This document shows positions 22,588-34,349 of a stretch of 64,000 bases of DNA, piece by piece; the first letter of the stretch is position 1, and every line of letters starts with the position of its first letter. Source of the DNA: Psococerastis gibbosa (lineage: Eukaryota; Arthropoda; Insecta; Psocodea; Psocidae); the NCBI GenBank assembly GCA_963971405.1, contig OZ020492.1:15984151-16048150 (forward strand), in the 5' to 3' direction. Below the pieces are notes generated by a model. That model saw nothing but the letters and a program-made list of their open reading frames with translations. It was not told the DNA's origin and did no database searches. The position numbers and the translations under genes are program-made.

Positions 22588-24924
22588 ATGGCTGACTCTC
22601 CGCCCAAGATGAAAGATGAACCACCCTCCATGGACTTAATGACCCAGGAGACGGAAGAGGAGATGGTTGTGGCAGAGGGGATGCCGGAGGAGACAGTTGA
22701 GGAGACGTCTGAGGAGCCGGCAAGTAGACCTGTGCAAGTTCCACCGCCCATTTTGTCGCTGGATGACTTTTTCTCTGATACATTTGAATCGTCATCCTAT
22801 GCCATTTTCGGCAGCTCACAGCAGCCGTCAGCTTCCGCTTACGATTGTATAAGACCATTCAGTCGTTATGCTCCAATGCTACCTCATCCAGAAGAGGAAA
22901 GGGTTGTCGCTGAGGAGATACCGATGGAGTCAGCTGAGGACACGCTTGTGAAGGCGGCTGAGGAGAATGCACCGAGACCGGTACGAATTCCTACTCCCAT
23001 TTTGTCACTGGATGACATGTTCTCGACGATTTATCAATCGTCATCCGCTTCCTCGCTCGACAGCTCACAGCCGCAGTCAGGTAGGCCCAAAGCTTCTTCT
23101 CATACTACTGCCTACGTTTGGGCAAGACCATTCAGTCCTACTAATGCAATGTTACCTCATCCAGAGGAGGAGATGGTTGTGGCACAGATGATACCGGATG
23201 AGCCAGCTGAGGAGACGCTTGTGAAGACAGCTGAGGAGAATGCACCGAGACCGGTACGAATTCCTACTCCCATTTTGTCACTGGATGACATGTTCTCGAC
23301 GATTTATCAATCGTCATCCACTTCCTCGCTCGCCAGCTCACAGCAGCTGTCAGGTAGGCCCGAAGCTTCTTCTCATACTACTGCCTACGTTTGGGCAAGA
23401 CCATTCAGTCCTACTAATGCAATGTTACCTCATCCAGAGGAGGAGATGGTTGTGGCACAGATGATACCGGATGAGCCAGCTGAGGAGACGCTTGTGAAGA
23501 CGGCTGAGGAAACGGTAACGAGACCGGTACGAGTTTCACTTCCCATTTTGTCGCTGGACGACATTCACTGTGAGACATATCGTTCGTCGTCGCATTCCTC
23601 CCTCGACAGCTTACAGCAGCCGTCAGCTAGGCCCGACGCTGCGTCTCATACTTCTTCCTACAATTGGACAAGACCGTTCATTCCTTCCGTTGCAATGTCA
23701 CCTCGTTCAGAGGAGGAGATGGTTGTGGCAGAGAAGATGCCGGAGGAGTCAGCTGATGAGACGCTTGAGGAGATGGCAATTTCACCAGCACGAGTTCCAA
23801 CTCTCATATTGTCAATGGATGACATATTCTCACAGATGACTCGTTCGCCAACCTCTTCCTCTCTTGCCAGCTCACAGCATCTGTCATCTAGGTCCGAAGC
23901 TTCGGCTTATGCTTCTGCCTACGATAGTGTAAGATCGTCCAGTCGTCCCTTGGCAATACTACCTCGTCCAGAAGAAGAAGAGATGGTTGTTGCTGAGGAG
24001 ATGCCGGAAGAGTCCGCAGAGGAGGCACTTATGGAGACGATTCTGGAGATGGCTGAAGAGACGGAAACTACACCGGTACGAGTTGGTACTCCCATCTTGA
24101 CGATGGATGACATGTTCTCTCAGATATCTCATACGCCATCCACTTCCTCCCTTGTCAGCGTACAGCAGCCGTCAGCTAGGTCCGATGCTTCGTCTTATAC
24201 TTCTGCCTACGATTATGTAAGACCATTTAGTCGGCCCCTTCCAATGCTCCCTCGTCCATGGAGTCCCAGGTTTCCTCCTCACCCTCCGTCGGACTCACCA
24301 AGAGATTCCGTCGTCCCGCCTTGTCCTTTCCTGACTCCTTCTGAAGACGAGCTACCCACGCCGGCTCCGATTGTAGTGAGAGCTTCAGGTATAGTTGAGA
24401 TTCAAATCTTCCCGGGTTGTACGCCTCCTAACCCGATCGTGGTTTGTCCATCGCCCATGACCGTGCCAAAAGCTCCTGTCTCGAAACGGCCACGTTTAGC
24501 GTATCCGGTTCGACGTCCAGCACGTCCTCCACGTCCATCTTCGTCGTCACTTATTCCATCGGCGCTGAACCGGTCCAGTCTAGATGACGAGCACAGTGCA
24601 CAAGTTCGTCCACGTGGTCTAAAGTTCTCGTCACTTATTCAGTCAGCGCTGGATCGGTATAGTCCAGCTGCCGACTGGAAGCCAAAGCAGCGTCCACCTT
24701 CTCCAAGCTCATCTTCGTCGTCACATGTTCTATCGGCACGGGACCTGTACGATCAACCTGTTGACCCCAGTGCACTACAAGAACAATCAGAAGCTGTTAT
24801 GTGGCCCATACCCTGTAACATCGAACTATTGGCTAGTGCGCCGATTCCGATTCCACCTCCACCCCCAAAGAGAGCCACAAGTGTGTGTCGTAATCGTCAT
24901 AGGAGGATTATCCAGATGGCTGGG
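22588..24924 (+). CDS. Exon 1 of the repeat-protein gene (779 codons)
   Basis: A single open frame of 2.3 kb in a region where other frames rarely exceed 100 codons is strong evidence of coding. The frame would run on to a stop at 24946-24948. However, GCTGGG|GTAAGA at 24924/24925 is a good donor and exon 2 begins in the same phase, so I end the exon there. If the donor is not used, a 786-residue protein ending HYYLA results. GC content is visibly higher than in the flanks. Confidence 0.85.
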
Positions 24925-27900
24925 GTAAGACATTACTATCTTGCATAAATGTGTTGCAAATTTTAGGAAAGAATCACATCCCACTAGTCGTTTTTTGTAC
25001 AAAATCAAATTTTTCATAAACCATAGAGCTTATAAATGAGATGCCATATATGAAATGAAACTCTCCTTTAATACGCATATAGGAATGGAATAACTAATTT
25101 ACCATGTGGGCGGTATTAACACCGTTTTGCTACATTTCTCGAAAGATATGATTATTGTGATTTGTGAACCTACATACAGCATTTCATCAAAATCCACTGA
25201 TTAGTTTGCCCACAAATCGATGAACAGGCGGACAGATATTTCGAAGAAAAAAAAAACTTTTTCGGGTTCCTGTGGCCTCAAAACGTGTAAATCCGTTGAA
25301 ATCTTGGAATTTATTTTTATTGCCGGCTTTATCAGTCTATATGCTTTACATTGTATTGCAAACAAATAGACCTTCTGTTATCATTATTATATTTTATATA
25401 TATTAATTATAATTTTACATTCGATTATCATTGGTATAGAGGCAGAGCTTCTATTAAGACTACCTGACTACCGGAAGGTATGACCTTCGTGGCACCCCCT
25501 TTCAATACTGTTTACGGGATTCTGGAACCTTTTCTTATAAAACCAACTGTGTGTTTTATGAGATTTCTCCCTGTTTTATCGAAGCTTAGACACTTACATG
25601 TTACCGCTACAAAGGCGCTCCTTTTTATTCAAAAGGAATTTGGGCCAATTTATGGCACCATTGAGGCGTGCATTATTATGAGATTTCATCCTGTTTTAGC
25701 GAAGCTTCGACGCTGCTACTTGTTACCGTTGCAAAGCGGTTCCTTTTTATTCAAAAGAAATTCGGGTCAATTTAGGGTGTTGTTGTTTCGTGCAAAATAG
25801 TGGATTCATACAACAGTAACAGTTCTTCTTTATTGCGTGTTCATTTTATTGTGGTAATGGCGCCGACTAAGAAACAACCCGTAAGAAGCGACCCCGATTT
25901 GTTTAATTGCAGCAGCAGTGTGCAAGCCTCGCTAAACAAATGAGAGGGCGTGTAAAGCAGGTGGTCCTGGGCCTTTCTAGTTGAGTGTAAAAGAGGGCTT
26001 TATAGCCTTAAATCCGCTATGTTGGCTTAGTAATAGAACAAAAAATCAAAATTTATTTAAACAAACGAGAAATGATCATTAACGGTGTGAAGTCCATTTT
26101 ACCATATTTGAAATGCACCACTTCTCTTACGCCCGCGGCTCAAAAGACGAATATCAATTCCGGAATTTCCAGCTTTCTCCAGCGCATTAGATATGCAAGT
26201 TACAGATTTAACGGAATTTATCTTTTTCAATCGCTCTACGGCAAGTAGGGCATTTGGCCGTCAACTTAAAGACAGTAAGGCGCTATGCAATGTTCATCAC
26301 CTAATGAAATTCCTACGGGCACAAGTACAAACTTCTGACCAGTGGTAGACACAGAGGCCACGGGGTCATGACCCCCTCCCCCTAAATTTAAAAAGGGCCG
26401 CTAAATGGCAAATTAATTATAAAAAGAAATCATGAAATATTAAAAGTGTTACTGTAATACTTTTATAAATGGTTCTGTATGTACCGACCTCAATTGTTGA
26501 GAAAAACCAAATCAGCTACTTAAATCAAATACCTTTTCGTTTTTATTCTAAGTGTATACCTGAGGCGGCATTTTGAGGGATGACCGCCCAAAATAAATAG
26601 CTGGGTCCACCACTTTTGACCTAGATAGCGACATAGCCAAACCTTTTAAAGCTAGTTTCAGCTGAAGTCAGTTCTTCTGGCGGACACTGTGGACACTCCA
26701 CCAATGCAGTAAAACAGACCTCCGAATTAACAAGCATTGCCCAGTTTGCAATGGAAAGGCATAAATTATGGGTTTGAGCCAGAAAATATCAGATTTTTTG
26801 GATTCTCTTTCATAAATATACCTGTAGTGCCCAGAGGAGGTTTCACTGTATTTTATACTATTTACAGTATATATAGTACGGTGCAGCAACAAGAATTGCT
26901 AACGCAATAATGAGTTTTGTAATAATTACAAAGGAACGGCCACGGCCTATCATCCCGGATTCTACTGATTCACCAAATAAAGAGTTTGTTTCGAGAGTCG
27001 TGGGTTCTCTACAGGTTGTTCTAACAGATGTGGTCTTTTTTTGCAGCCTGGAGAAGTGCAATACATACCACCGGAACTTTTGAACTTCCAGTATCAGATT
27101 GGAGTAACTCAGACAATTATTTTGGCATTGAGCTTCGACGAAGCATCGCGGCCGTTCTTGGAGGAAGCAATTCAAAAAATGCGTGGCTTATTTATAATTT
27201 GGAGGGACGTTTTCATGAAGGTCGTCACTGCCCTTTATGAAACTTTCGAGAAGGTTCTCGATGGTAGAAAAGGGCGCAAGCGTAGAATTCGAACGGCCAC
27301 AAAAGAAATGGACCGGCTGCGGGCTCGGGTATGTACTTTATATCAAAAATATGCCAAGCCATGTGTCAGTGAACTAAAAAAAGGAATCCCACAGTGAGTC
27401 CACTCAGCAGTTTTCCCCTGGACCAGGGGTATCCAACTTATATTAAAAGCGAGCCAGAAAGACATTTTTCTGTTAAGTCGCACGTTACTTATACCACCGT
27501 TAAGCCTAGAAGTCAGGACATATGTAGAGTAGTAGTACAGACTCCGACTTTTACTCGAAAGGTTGTTGTTTCAAGTCCCACATTTGTTATATCTTCTGGC
27601 CATGCTTCGGAGGGCATGTCAAGCAGGCAGACCCGGGTTTTCCTAGTTGAGTGCAACTCCAACAAAACATACCAGCTAGCATTCAGCTTCGAGGGCAAAT
27701 TTATCTTTCTTCTTAAATCTACTTACTGATAATATTGTTGGACGCCAAAATGGATTGCGAGGCCTGAGGCGAAAAGTTGGTGTGAACCCCAAGTTATAAG
27801 TCGGGCGAAATAAAAAGGAATTGGGGCGAGTGGTCTCATTGCACAAACATAAAAAATGGCCCGAAAAGAAAATTTCTTTCGGGTCAACCTGACCCGTTCT

Positions 27901-28795
27901 ATCAACTTAAGGGTTAATTCCAGTTGCATTGCATTTACTTCAAGCACCTGTGTCACGATTTGAATATTTTCTGCATCATACTCTCTCCTGTCAACTTGTT
28001 GGGCACTGACCTAGACATGTTAAGTGTTTTTAGTTTAGTTATAATTGTATTGTATTACTGTATCCAATATAATTCATTCATTCATTCATTCATAGCAATA
28101 GGTTAAACCATTTTGGGGGCATGCAGTCGATTGTAGGACTGCCCATAACATGCCATAAAACGAAAAAACACCCTCAACATTGTGATGCAAAGTACGAATA
28201 TGTAGCCGCCATTAACGCAATTTGTCCGCTATTTTGGAAGGCTTCCTAGCCAAACGGCCGGTGTTAGTGGCGACTGTATATCAGAATGTAGAGGAACAAT
28301 TTTTCTAGTTTATGCCATGTAATTGATAGCTATTAATGATTTAGATCGGTGCATAAAAGGATAGTGTGTGCGATTGTTTGCAGTATAAACTACCAGGGAT
28401 TTTGTAGATGCGGGAACATCAACACTGAGATGCACATTTTTTTGTTCCAGGGAGAAATACCGGATGAACGTTTCGTTCATCGTGAAGAAATGCAGCAGGA
28501 TTTGCAATATTTGACTAGTCAACTGGAACGATATGTAATGGCCTCGGCCGATGAGATGGCTGAACTGCATCTGTATCGTGTGTTCCCGGGTTTCGTGGCG
28601 GTTCAAAACATGAATGCGACAAGGGATTACTTCAGAGCCCTCATCCAAGAAATGGAGATGAGCCGAGAGGACACTTTTGGTCCGATTGACGAGGAAGAAG
28701 AAGAGGACGATGAGGAGGAAACTGATGAAGAAGAAGAGGACGATGAGAAAGAAACCGATGAAAAACCTAATGAGGAAGAGGGAGACGACGATTGA
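22588..28795 (+). CDS. Unknown three-exon gene: six-repeat acidic/Ser-rich protein with Glu/Asp tail
   Basis: Exons 22588-24924, 27047-27328 and 28451-28795 join through two phase-0 introns (GTAAGA...TTTGCAG and GTATGT...TTCCAG) into a predicted 987-residue protein. The start sits in a strong context (CACCATGG). Residues 23-556 hold six repeats with a PILSLDD-type core. Residues 557-779 are Pro/Ser-rich with a basic stretch (KRPRLAYPVRRPARPPR, ~633-649) and three SSLIxSALxR-like copies. Exon 2 (780-873) is mostly helical with GRKGRKRRIR near its end. Exon 3 (874-987) is helical, then nearly all Glu/Asp from ~953. There is no signal peptide or clear membrane span. I recognise no family. The basic clusters and acidic tail would suit a nuclear protein, which is inference. 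No AATAAA was found within 300 bp of the stop. Confidence 0.82.
22654..24257 (+). repeat. Six in-frame coding repeats, units of 237-291 bp
   Basis: Unit starts are 22654, 22891, 23164, 23437, 23710 and 23971; units 2, 3 and 4 are exactly 273 bp. Each reads E-E-E-x-VVA, then PxESAEETL-like, then R-P-V-R-[IV], then P-I-L-[ST]-[LM]-D-D-[FMI]-[FH], a Ser-rich stretch, SAY-like and R-P-F-S, ending P-M/I-L-P-[HR]-P. Long tracts of units 2-4 are nearly identical in DNA, while units 1, 5 and 6 have diverged. This points to recent unequal exchange or conversion in the middle of the array. Confidence 0.88.
25940..26055 (+). mobile_element. SINE body, copy 2 (3' part)
   Basis: GTAAAGCAGGTGGTCCTGGG, CTAGTTGAGTGTAAAAGAGG and CTATGTTGGCTTAGTAATAG match the body of the SINE at 4668 and 62205. 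The tRNA-like head is absent, as in typical 5' truncation. Confidence 0.6.
26340..26612. mobile_element. hAT-like MITE in intron 1
   Basis: CAGTGGTAGACACAG on the left and GCTGGGTCCACCA on the right are imperfect inverse ends. CTTCTGAC and CTTTTGAC flank, seven of eight matching. The terminal CTG on the right appears lost. Confidence 0.5.
27047..27328 (+). CDS. Exon 2 of the repeat-protein gene (94 codons)
   Basis: The acceptor is CTTTTTTTGCAG|CCTGG and the donor is GCTCGG|GTATGT, both canonical and both in phase 0. The encoded segment begins PGEVQYIPPELLNFQYQIGV. It includes amphipathic stretches (FLEEAIQKMRGLFIIWRDVF) and the basic run GRKGRKRRIR before KEMDRLRAR. It has no match that I recognise. 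The frame would hit a stop at 27395-27397 if unspliced. Confidence 0.78.
27518..27675 (+). mobile_element. tRNA-derived SINE, copy 3, in intron 2
   Basis: GTTTCAAGTCCCACATTTG (B-box-like), then TCTGGCCATGCTTCGGAGGG, CAAGCAGGCAGACCCGGG and CTAGTTGAGTGCAACTCC. It lies between exons 2 and 3, so the open frame running through it is not coding. Confidence 0.65.
28451..28795 (+). CDS. Exon 3 of the repeat-protein gene (114 codons and stop)
   Basis: The acceptor TTTTTTTGTTCCAG|GGAG is followed in phase 0 by GEIPDERFVHREEMQQDLQY. A helical segment (LTSQLERYVMASADEMAELH) comes next, then RDYFRALIQEMEMSRED. Glu/Asp runs follow to a TGA at 28793-28795. The acidic tail of about 35 residues is encoded by GAG/GAA/GAT repeats, so its length may vary between individuals. 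Confidence 0.78.
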   Translation, partial: GEIPDERFVHREEMQQDLQYLTSQLERYVMASADEMAELHLYRVFPGFVAVQNMNATRDYFRALIQEMEMSREDTFGPIDEEEEEDDEEETDEEEEDDEKETDEKPNEEEGDDD

Positions 28796-28924
28796 AGGAA
28801 CAGTTTTTAAATGTTGGAGGACTTCTTCAGAACATTTTTCAATACCCTTTTCTAGGGGCAATGTATTATGGCCTTTCCCACCATCGTTTGAATAGTCTCG
28901 GTTAGGAATCTTGCATAGCACAGG

Positions 28925-29011
28925 CCCAGTGCCGGGTTCGGCCTTGTGGTGGCTCGGGCAGAAAGGCTTGTAATTTTGTATTAGGCTGCTTTTTGTGGGG
29001 GCCCGGCACTG
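28925..29011. mobile_element. Very short hAT-type MITE
   Basis: CAGTGCCGGGTTCGGCC and GGGGGCCCGGCACTG are inverse ends only ~85 bp apart. Flanking AGCACAGG and AGCACAGC differ at one base. It lies in the 3' region of the repeat-protein gene. Confidence 0.6.
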
Positions 29012-29089
29012 AGCACAGCTACGCATTGGTATTGGATGTGCCGTCCAGTATTCCTTAAAGTTCTTTTCAAGCGATGGTGGACCTATTGT

Positions 29090-32000
29090 TTATGCTCTAC
29101 TAGTTTACTCCACGCCGCAAAATGCGAGCTATTTGAGTTCCTTTTTACATTTGAGTTCTGCATATATCAAAGGAGAAATTGGAGTACTTAAAATTTTTAG
29201 TGTTAACATTTGTAGTTGCGGTTCCTTGAATTTAATGTACGGTACATTATGATACAGGTACTTACGTTTTGTTCGGGACAACCGTTCAAAGACGTAAATG
29301 GTTCACAAGCAGCTAGTTGGCTGCTCAAAATATTTACCTAGAGGTCCTAACACCTGGCAGCAAAGGGTTGTGACCAATTTTTGGGTGCATCATTTTTTAA
29401 GTTGGCCTATGTGTTTCTTTAATTTTATTTAATTGCTAACACTTTAGTAGTTTACTCCATGCCGCGAAGTGCGAGCTATTGGAGTTCCATTTTTACATTT
29501 GAGTTCTGCATATTTCAATGGAGAGATTGGAGCAAATCTAAGACATTTAGTGTTGAAATTGTAGTTGCGGACTTACAATTTCCTTGAATTTCGTGTACAA
29601 TATGGGGGATATACTTACGTTTTGTTAGGTAGCCTACAACTATTCAAAGACGCAATGGTTCACAACCAGCTAGTTGACCGCTCAAAAAATTTACCTAAGA
29701 GTCTTAACACCTGACAGTCAAGGGTTGTGACCACTTTTTTTCGGTGCATAATTTTTTAAGTTGGCCTACTTGTTTCTTTAATTTTCTTTAATTGTTAACA
29801 CTTTACTAGTTTACTCCATGCCGCGAGGTGCGAGCTATTGGAGTTCCTTTTTTACATTTGAGTTCTGTATATTTCAATGGAGAGATTGGAGCAAATCTAA
29901 GACATTTAGTGTTGAAATTGTAGTTGCGGACTTACAATTTCCTTGAATTTCATGTACAATATGGGGGATATACTTACGTTTTGTTAGGTAGCCTACAACT
30001 ATTCAAAGACGCAATGGTTCACAACCAGCTAGTTGTGACCAATTTTTTTCAGTGCATAATGTTTTTAAGTTGGCCTATGGTATGTGTTTCTATAATTTCC
30101 TTTAATTGAAGATACTTTTGTAATTACCTACTTTTTATATTTGTGTTCTGCATATTTCAATGGCGAAAATGGAGAGCATTTAAAATATTTAAGTGTTAAA
30201 AATAATTGTAGTTGGGGACTTGCAATTTCCTTGAATTTCATATACAATATGGAGCATATACTTACGTTTTGTTAGGTAGCCTACAACTATTCAAAGACGC
30301 AATGGTTCACAACCAGCTAGTTGACCGCTCAAAATATTTACCTAAGAGTCTTAACACCTGACAGTCTAGGGTTGTGACCATTTTTTTTCAGTGCATAATG
30401 TTTTTAAGTTGGCCTATGGTATGTGTTTCAATAATTTCCTTTAATTAAAGATACTTTTGTAGTTACCTACTTTTTATATTTGTGTTCTGCATATTTCAAT
30501 GGTGAAAATGGAGAGCATTTAAAATATTTAAGTGTTAAAAATAATTGTAGTTGGGGACTTGCAATTTCCTTGAATTTCATATACAATATGGAGCATATAC
30601 TTACGTTTTGTTATGCAGCCTACAACTATTCAAAGACGCAATGGTTCACAACCAGCTAGTTGACCGCTCAAAAAATTTACCTAAGAGTCTTAACACCTGA
30701 CAGTCTAGGGTTGTGACCAATTTTTTTCAGTGCATAATGTTTTTAAGTTGGCCTATGGTATGTGTTTCTATAATTTCCTTTAATTGAAGATACTTTTGTA
30801 GTTACCTACTTTTTATATTTGCGTTCTGCATATTTCAATGGTGAAAATGGAGAGCATTTAAAATATTTAAGTGTTAAAAATAATTGTAGTTGGGGACTTG
30901 CAATTTCCTTGAATTTCATATACAATATGGAGCATATACTTACGTTTTGTTAGGTAGCCTACAACTATTCAAAGACGCAATGGTTCACAACCAGCTAGTT
31001 GACCGCTCAAAAAATTTACCTAAGAGTCTTAACACCTGACAGTCTAGGGTTGTGACCAATTTTTTTCAGTGCATAATGTTTTTAAGTTGGCCTATGGTAT
31101 GTGTTTCTATAATTTCCTTTAATTGAAGATACTTTTGTAGTTACCTACTTTTTATATTTGCGTTCTGCATATTTCAATGGTGAAAATGGAGAGCATTTAA
31201 AATATTTAAGTGTTAAAAATAATTGTAGTTGGGGACTTGCAATTTCCTTGAATTTCATATACAATATGGAGCATATACTTACGTTTTGTTAGGTAGCCTA
31301 CAACTATTCAAAGACGCAATGGTTCACAACCAGCTAGTTGACCGCTCAAAAAATTTACCTAAGAGTCTTAACACCTGACAGTCTAGGGTTGTGACCAATT
31401 TTTTTCAGTGCATAATGTTTTTAAGTTGGCCTATGGTATGTGTTTCTATAATTTCCTTTAATTGAAGATACTTTTGTAGTTACCTACTTTTTATATTTGC
31501 GTTCTGCATATTTCAATGGTGAAAATGGAGAGCATTTAAAATATTTAAGTGTTAAAAATAATTGTAGTTGGGGACTTGCAATTTCCTTGAATTTCATATA
31601 CAATATGGAGCATATACTTACGTTTTGTTAGGTAGCCTACAACTATTCAAAGACGCAATGGTTCACAACCAGCTAGTTGACCGCTCAAAAAATTTACCTA
31701 AGAGTCTTAACACCTGACAGTCTAGGGTTATGTGTTTCTATAATTTCCTTTAATTGAAGATACTTTTGTAGTTACCTACTTTTTATATTTGTGTTCTGCA
31801 TATTTCAATGGTGAAAATGGAGAGCATTTAAAATATTTAAGTGTTAAAAAAAATTGTAGTTGGGGACTTGCAATTTCCTTGAATTTCATATACAATATGG
31901 AGCATATACTTACGTTTTGTTAGGTAGCCAACAACTATTCAAAGACGCAATGGTTCACAACCAGCTAGTTGACCGCTCAAAAAATTTACCTAAGAGTCTT

Positions 32001-32150
32001 AACACCTGACAGTCTAGGGTTGTGACCAATTTTTTTAAGTGAATAATTTTTTTAAGTTGGCCTATGGTATGTGTTTCTATAATTTTCTTTAATTGAAGAT
32101 ACTTTTGTAGTTCCTTTTTATATTTTGTGTTGGGCATATTTCAATGGTGT
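29090..32150 (+). repeat. Satellite-like tandem array, ~339-bp monomer, about ten units
   Basis: The word GTTCTG(C/T)AT recurs at 29155, 29503, 29862, 30144, 30483, 30823, 31162, 31501, 31793 and ~32129. The five intervals from 30144 on are 339, 340, 339, 339 and 292 bp, with near-identical sequence (e.g. GTTCACAACCAGCTAGTTGA). The first three units are 348-359 bp, diverged, and carry an extra CTAGTTTACTCCATGCCGCG block. The array has no coding capacity. The order, with older units at the left and homogenised units in the middle, is typical of unequal exchange. Confidence 0.9.
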
Positions 32151-33258
32151 TTCATTAATATACTATTACGAGTATGTTTACTGAACTTTATTTGTTCTAT
32201 AATTACTTAAAACGATAAAATTAATCCTCTACTTTCCTAAATAGTTTCGGCACCCCTTTACGGAGGTGCTCTCTTGCCGAACAACCTATAGGCTTATGGT
32301 ATTGGATGGCAGTAAATTAATTTCGTACGCCAAAAAAGGGTTTTTGTTTGTCAAGTAGGTTGTTCGCCCCTACGCATAGGATATGGTTATACGCATTTAA
32401 CGAGTATGAAAATAAAACATTATATGATGGCCGAAAAAAATAATATAAAAAGAACTTACTAGGCTGATTAACTAAGAGTGGACTGGACGTGTCAACGTCT
32501 TGCCTCACAAATATTTCCTACTATCCCAAGTCACTATTATTATAATGTAAATAGCAGCATATGTATTTTTTTTTCATTGAAGATTTGGTATAATTGAAAA
32601 TAAATGCATATCATGCATCAAAATATAGGCCTATATATGACCTCATTGATGGCACTATATGACGGTTGTTCCACATGGAGTTTAATTTGCACACCATTTA
32701 TAGTGAGGGGTCCTATTTGCTATTTCAATCTTTTATATTATTAGATTACTATGCGCTTACCTTGGGCCTAAACAAGTCTAAACGAGTTGATAAGGAGCAG
32801 ACACCAGAGAGACACATTGCAGTTGCATACTACAGCTATCGCTAGTCATTTCGGTTATCTATTAATACATAACTTAAATATAACCACCAGCCCGTACTTA
32901 GTAACTGAGTCAACACTGACGGCAAGAAGACCATCACAAAAAGCGGTTTACGAGAGGCCACTCAGCACCAGCGCCGAACCAGATAAGAGGAGTAATGCAG
33001 TGTTATAGGGCGTCACCAGGTACGGCCGGTTACTATTTTCTATATAGTACTCATTACTAGGGCCAGTCGATAGAGGTTTGACGGGCTAGCAAAATCTATT
33101 TCGCCTCTTCTTTCCTAACAATGACATACTTCGTGTAAAATAATAATAAAAAAATAATAAAATAATAGTCAGTAGTTAGCGCTTAGTACTGGTTGGCGTT
33201 GGCTTGAAATATCAGCCAATAAGATAACTAGTGAAAGTTAAGCAACTCAACCGAAATT
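32151..33258. other. Intergenic, no gene seen
   Basis: AT-rich. The longest frame (32787-33008) lacks motif or splice support. Confidence 0.5.
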
Positions 33259-34095
33259 TTGCTTTCCAATTTATACGTAGTATAAGGAAAGCTTTGTCTA
33301 AATTTTCGATTCCGAGTTTTCAACGGATTTACATGTTTTGAGGTCCCAGGAACCCAAAAAAGTGGCTTTTACGAAATGTCTGTCTGTCGTCGATTTCCGG
33401 GCAAAGTACTAGGTCGATTTTGATGAAATTTTTCATGTAGGTTTACAAAAATCATTCCTCGGGACTATTTTTTTATATTTTCGGCTAACTCAATTTGGGG
33501 GGGTTTTATTCTCAGAAAACTTCGAAAAAACGTCAAAAAAAATTATTTCACAAAAACGGCTCCAACGATTTCTTTTAAATTCACATATATTGTAGTTGTT
33601 ATTAATTTTGATAAAATGCGGGGGGGGGGGGGGGGTCACTTGCCCCTTGATAGTTTGCTTCTGGGGGTAAAAAAATAAAAATAACTAAATTTTAATGAAA
33701 AACTACTAAAAAATAATTTTTCTGCGAAACCTTCCTATCGATGATTTCTACCTTCAGGCATGTTTTAGGTGTTAAATTGAGTAACGTAACCGGACAGGTT
33801 GCTTTCCCAAAAAACTATTTGGTTTTGTGCAAAAAATTGTTTTTTGAAAAAATGTTAGAAAATTCGTGTGTCCTGCCCCTGCCATTATTGCTGTGTGATA
33901 ATGTGTTGGTCTGACCTATCTAGAATTTATCTCACCTCCAGTGACGTCAGGTGGACAATACCCCCCCCCCCCCCCCCCCGAGATATCGGAAATCTAACCA
34001 TAGGAAAATTATTTACCATGAAATTACTCATTTTCTCTATCTACTAATGTTGATAAATTGGAAAGCATGTTCGAGTAAACTCGGACCGGTTCTTT
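33259..34095 (+). repeat. GCTTTCC-family repeat, copy 3
   Basis: Complete from TTGCTTTCCAATTTATACG to CGGACCGGTTCTT. It has only a short TCTG run and long G and C homopolymers (33619 and 33961). Confidence 0.8.
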
Positions 34096-34349
34096 AGGCT
34101 GTTTTCGGGTATTAGTCCGTCTCGCGATTAGGTGCCTGTTCACGGTATTTCATCCCTCCAATTAAGGGAAAATGGGTATGATTAATGGGTCTAAAATGTT
34201 TGGAGAATAATATTAATTGAGCATTACTATTAATGCGGGCAATAGGCTCACAAGAGACTATATAAAGCATGGGATGAAACATGAAACTCTGAAAAAATTC
34301 ATCTTACAACGTGGGAATGACATAACAGGACTTATAATTAGAGGCCCAT

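Larger units (their letters stand above)
24925..27046 (+). other. Intron 1 of the repeat-protein gene; repeat content
   Basis: Holds a reversed GCTTTCC-family fragment (about 25160-25320, with CAAAACGTGTAAATCCGTTG). It also holds a 120-bp tandem duplication (25556-25670 and 25677-25795, both with CTTTTTATTCAAAAG), a SINE body (25940-26055) and a hAT-like MITE (26340-26612). The MITE starts CAGTGGTAGAC and has flanking CTTCTGAC/CTTTTGAC. No further exon was recognised, though small ones cannot be excluded. Confidence 0.6.

Noticed and set aside
27394-27729. 111-codon plus-strand open frame between exons 2 and 3
   Set aside because: Largely a SINE copy in the intron and not in the spliced frame.
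28310-29026. 238-codon minus-strand open frame
   Set aside because: It is antisense to exon 3 and kept open by the GA-rich acidic-tail repeats.
29090-32150. Possible CRISPR-like array
   Set aside because: Units of ~339 bp with no short repeat and spacer pattern, in an animal-type genome; it is a satellite.
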